From Deltaproteobacteria bacterium (GTDB taxonomy: Bacteria > SAR324 > JACQKK01): a stretch of 7,311 nt of DNA. The stretch is taken from positions 1 to 7,311 of the forward strand of contig JAOUPZ010000153.1 in the NCBI GenBank assembly GCA_029879595.1, given 5' to 3'. The stretch's first letter is position 1. Each line of letters starts with the position of its first letter. Both the position numbers and the translations under genes were made by a program. Below are positions 6,440-7,311 of this stretch, piece by piece. A model generated the notes under the pieces. It was given only the letters and a program-made list of their open reading frames with translations. It had not been told where the DNA came from and did no database searches.

Positions 6440-6456
6440 TTAGTCGTATAACTAAT
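6435..6456. promoter_or_regulatory. TetR-family operator palindrome
   Basis: Perfect 8-bp arms ATTAGTTA (6435-6442) and TAACTAAT (6449-6456) flank the 6-bp centre GTCGTA. The 22-bp span and AT-rich arms are typical of operators bound by TetR-family dimers. It covers the -10 and the expected start of transcription of the regulator gene that begins 75 bases downstream, so self-repression is likely. The candidate acs promoter is about 150 bp away, so an effect on acs is less likely. Confidence 0.75.
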
Positions 6457-6531
6457 TTTATAAAAAAACTTTCCGCTGGCTTCGGGCCGGCCGGTAAACC
6501 CGGATTTTGTGGGCATCACACGGGAGCAGTT

Positions 6532-7095
6532 ATGAAAGAGCACGCAGAAACAAGGGGTTCGGAAGGCGGCGAAACCACCCGGGACAAGCTGCTGGCGGCG
6601 GCCCGGGAGTGCCTGCTCAGGTACGGGCACGAGAAAAGCTCGGTGAAAAAAATCGCCCAGGCCGCCGGGGTGAACCACGGCCTGGTGCATCATTACTTCG
6701 GCTCCAAGGAGGAGATGCTGGCCCAGGTGCTGGATGTGGAGGCCGCCGAGATTAAAAGACGGGCGCTGTCGGTGAAGCAACGGGCGGATATGGTGCCGGG
6801 CTTCGTAACTCCGGAGTGGCTGCGCAATACCGAGCGGATGCAACTGCTGGCGGAGTTTTTCGCCATGGCCCGCCACGCGCCGCTGGTGGCGGAAAAACTT
6901 CGCGAGATTCTGCCGGACCGCCGGAAGATGCTCATGCAGGCCTGGGGAATGGATGATGCCATGGCCGCCCTGGTGCAGGGGGTGGTGTTCGGGCTGGGCG
7001 TGCAGAAATCTGTTGACCCGACAACGCCCGCGGAAGCCGCGGCGGAACTGCTGTCCCGGCTGCTAAGTGCGGCGTTGAAGTCCCGGAAGGAGTGA
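6532..7095 (+). CDS. TetR-family transcriptional regulator
   Basis: This 187-residue protein is a DNA-binding homodimeric repressor in the usual size range. The N-terminal helix-turn-helix is clear: TRDKLLAAARECLLRYG (16-32), then SSVKKIAQAAGV (36-47), then the recognition helix and the family hallmark NHGLVHHYFGSKEEML (48-63). Residues about 70-187 form the helical ligand and dimer domain, which is too variable to predict an inducer. GGGAG five bases before the ATG supports the start. It sits behind a strong promoter with an overlapping palindrome and is followed after 76 bp by an RND-type exporter, a common regulator-pump pairing. It most likely represses itself and the exporter in response to a hydrophobic ligand (lipid, drug or acyl compound). 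Confidence 0.96.
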   Translation: MKEHAETRGSEGGETTRDKLLAAARECLLRYGHEKSSVKKIAQAAGVNHGLVHHYFGSKEEMLAQVLDVEAAEIKRRALSVKQRADMVPGFVTPEWLRNTERMQLLAEFFAMARHAPLVAEKLREILPDRRKMLMQAWGMDDAMAALVQGVVFGLGVQKSVDPTTPAEAAAELLSRLLSAALKSRKE

Positions 7096-7126
7096 TGCAG
7101 TTCACACAGGTTGAAAAACAGGCGTT

Positions 7127-7143
7127 CCCGGCGGCAGGCCGGG
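7127..7143 (+). other. hairpin between the regulator and exporter genes
   Basis: Arms CCCGGC and GCCGGG (6 bp) enclose a 5-base loop, 31 bases past the tetR stop and 28 bases before the exporter ATG. No T-run follows, so it probably does not end transcription. It may lower or tune expression of the exporter relative to the regulator. Confidence 0.35.
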
Positions 7144-7171
7144 GCCAACCAATTAACGAGGATGACCAGAG

Positions 7172-7311
7172 ATGAAAGAACTGAAGGCGGCAACGGAAAG
7201 AGGGTTTGAAAACTTCGGGCGGCTGGTGTACCGCCACAATATTATCGCGCTGCTGCTCTCGGTGGCCCTGCTGGCGGGGCTGCTTTCGCAGCTTCCCCGG
7301 CTGGTGATCGA
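7172..7311 (+). CDS. RND-superfamily (MMPL-type) exporter, N-terminal fragment
   Basis: Only the first 46 codons are present; the gene runs off the right edge. The sequence has a short charged cytoplasmic start, then FGRLVYRHN (15-23), a first membrane helix rich in Leu and Ala (about 24-42), and LPRLVI just after it. That order (FGR-x-VYRH, one helix, LPxLxID) is typical of RND/MMPL exporters of lipids or hydrophobic compounds in the inner membrane. GAGG at 7157-7160 lies 11 bases before the ATG. An ATG at 7162 is in another frame and gives no membrane helix. It is probably cotranscribed with the TetR gene. Confidence 0.75.
   Translation, partial: MKELKAATERGFENFGRLVYRHNIIALLLSVALLAGLLSQLPRLVI

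Larger units (their letters stand above)
6011..6531. other. divergent acs/tetR intergenic region
   Basis: This 521-bp stretch has no supported gene. From left to right it holds the acs ribosome site, overlapping hairpins (6053-6077), six 11-bp direct repeats (6099-6165), a candidate acs promoter (6261-6289), and the tetR promoter and operator (6411-6456). Bases about 6166-6255 and 6290-6405 hold nothing further that I can name. The length suggests that control of acs and tetR is largely independent. Confidence 0.7.

Noticed and set aside
6436..6876. A minus-strand 146-codon frame opposite tetR
   Set aside because: It overlaps the tetR promoter, operator and HTH-coding region, and its product has no recognisable features.

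Overview
The window is GC-rich chromosomal DNA from a bacterium. The gene set (AMP-forming acetyl-CoA synthetase, a crotonase-fold enzyme, a biotin-dependent carboxyltransferase subunit, and a TetR regulator followed by an RND/MMPL exporter) and the protein style fit an acyl-CoA-metabolising Deltaproteobacterium/Desulfobacterota relative. That placement is an inference from gene content and could be wrong. I see no phage, IS, CRISPR, tRNA or rRNA.

Layout. Bases 1-21 may be the last codons of a plus-strand gene. Bases 34-126 hold three tandem 33-bp units. On the minus strand each unit folds as a hairpin capped by a GNRA tetraloop. Four minus-strand genes follow, listed here in transcription order from right to left: acs (4070-6010), an uncharacterised 275-residue protein (2986-3813), an enoyl-CoA hydratase/isomerase-family gene (1999-2793) and an acyl-CoA carboxylase carboxyltransferase gene (139-1842). 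They are separated by gaps of 256, 192 and 156 bp, several of which contain GC-rich hairpins, so they are probably not one tight operon. A 521-bp divergent region (6011-6531) separates acs from a plus-strand tetR-type gene (6532-7095). That gene is followed 76 bp later by the start of an RND-superfamily (MMPL-type) exporter that runs off the right edge.

How the genes fit together. Acs activates acetate (possibly other short acids) to acetyl-CoA. The crotonase-family protein and the carboxyltransferase act on acyl-CoA thioesters, but residues in both argue against the textbook reactions. The crotonase lacks both hydratase glutamates, and the carboxyltransferase has Ala where propionyl-CoA carboxylases have the specificity Asp. 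The TetR protein probably represses its own promoter through a near-perfect 22-bp palindrome overlapping the -10 element, and by extension the exporter.

Most interesting non-coding signals: the triple GNRA hairpin array at 34-126; six 11-bp (about one helical turn) direct repeats at 6099-6165 upstream of acs; two mutually exclusive hairpins at 6053-6077 in the likely acs leader; and the TetR operator at 6435-6456. No complete novel multi-gene system is evident. The best candidates for undescribed biology are the repeat arrays and the uncharacterised 275-residue protein.
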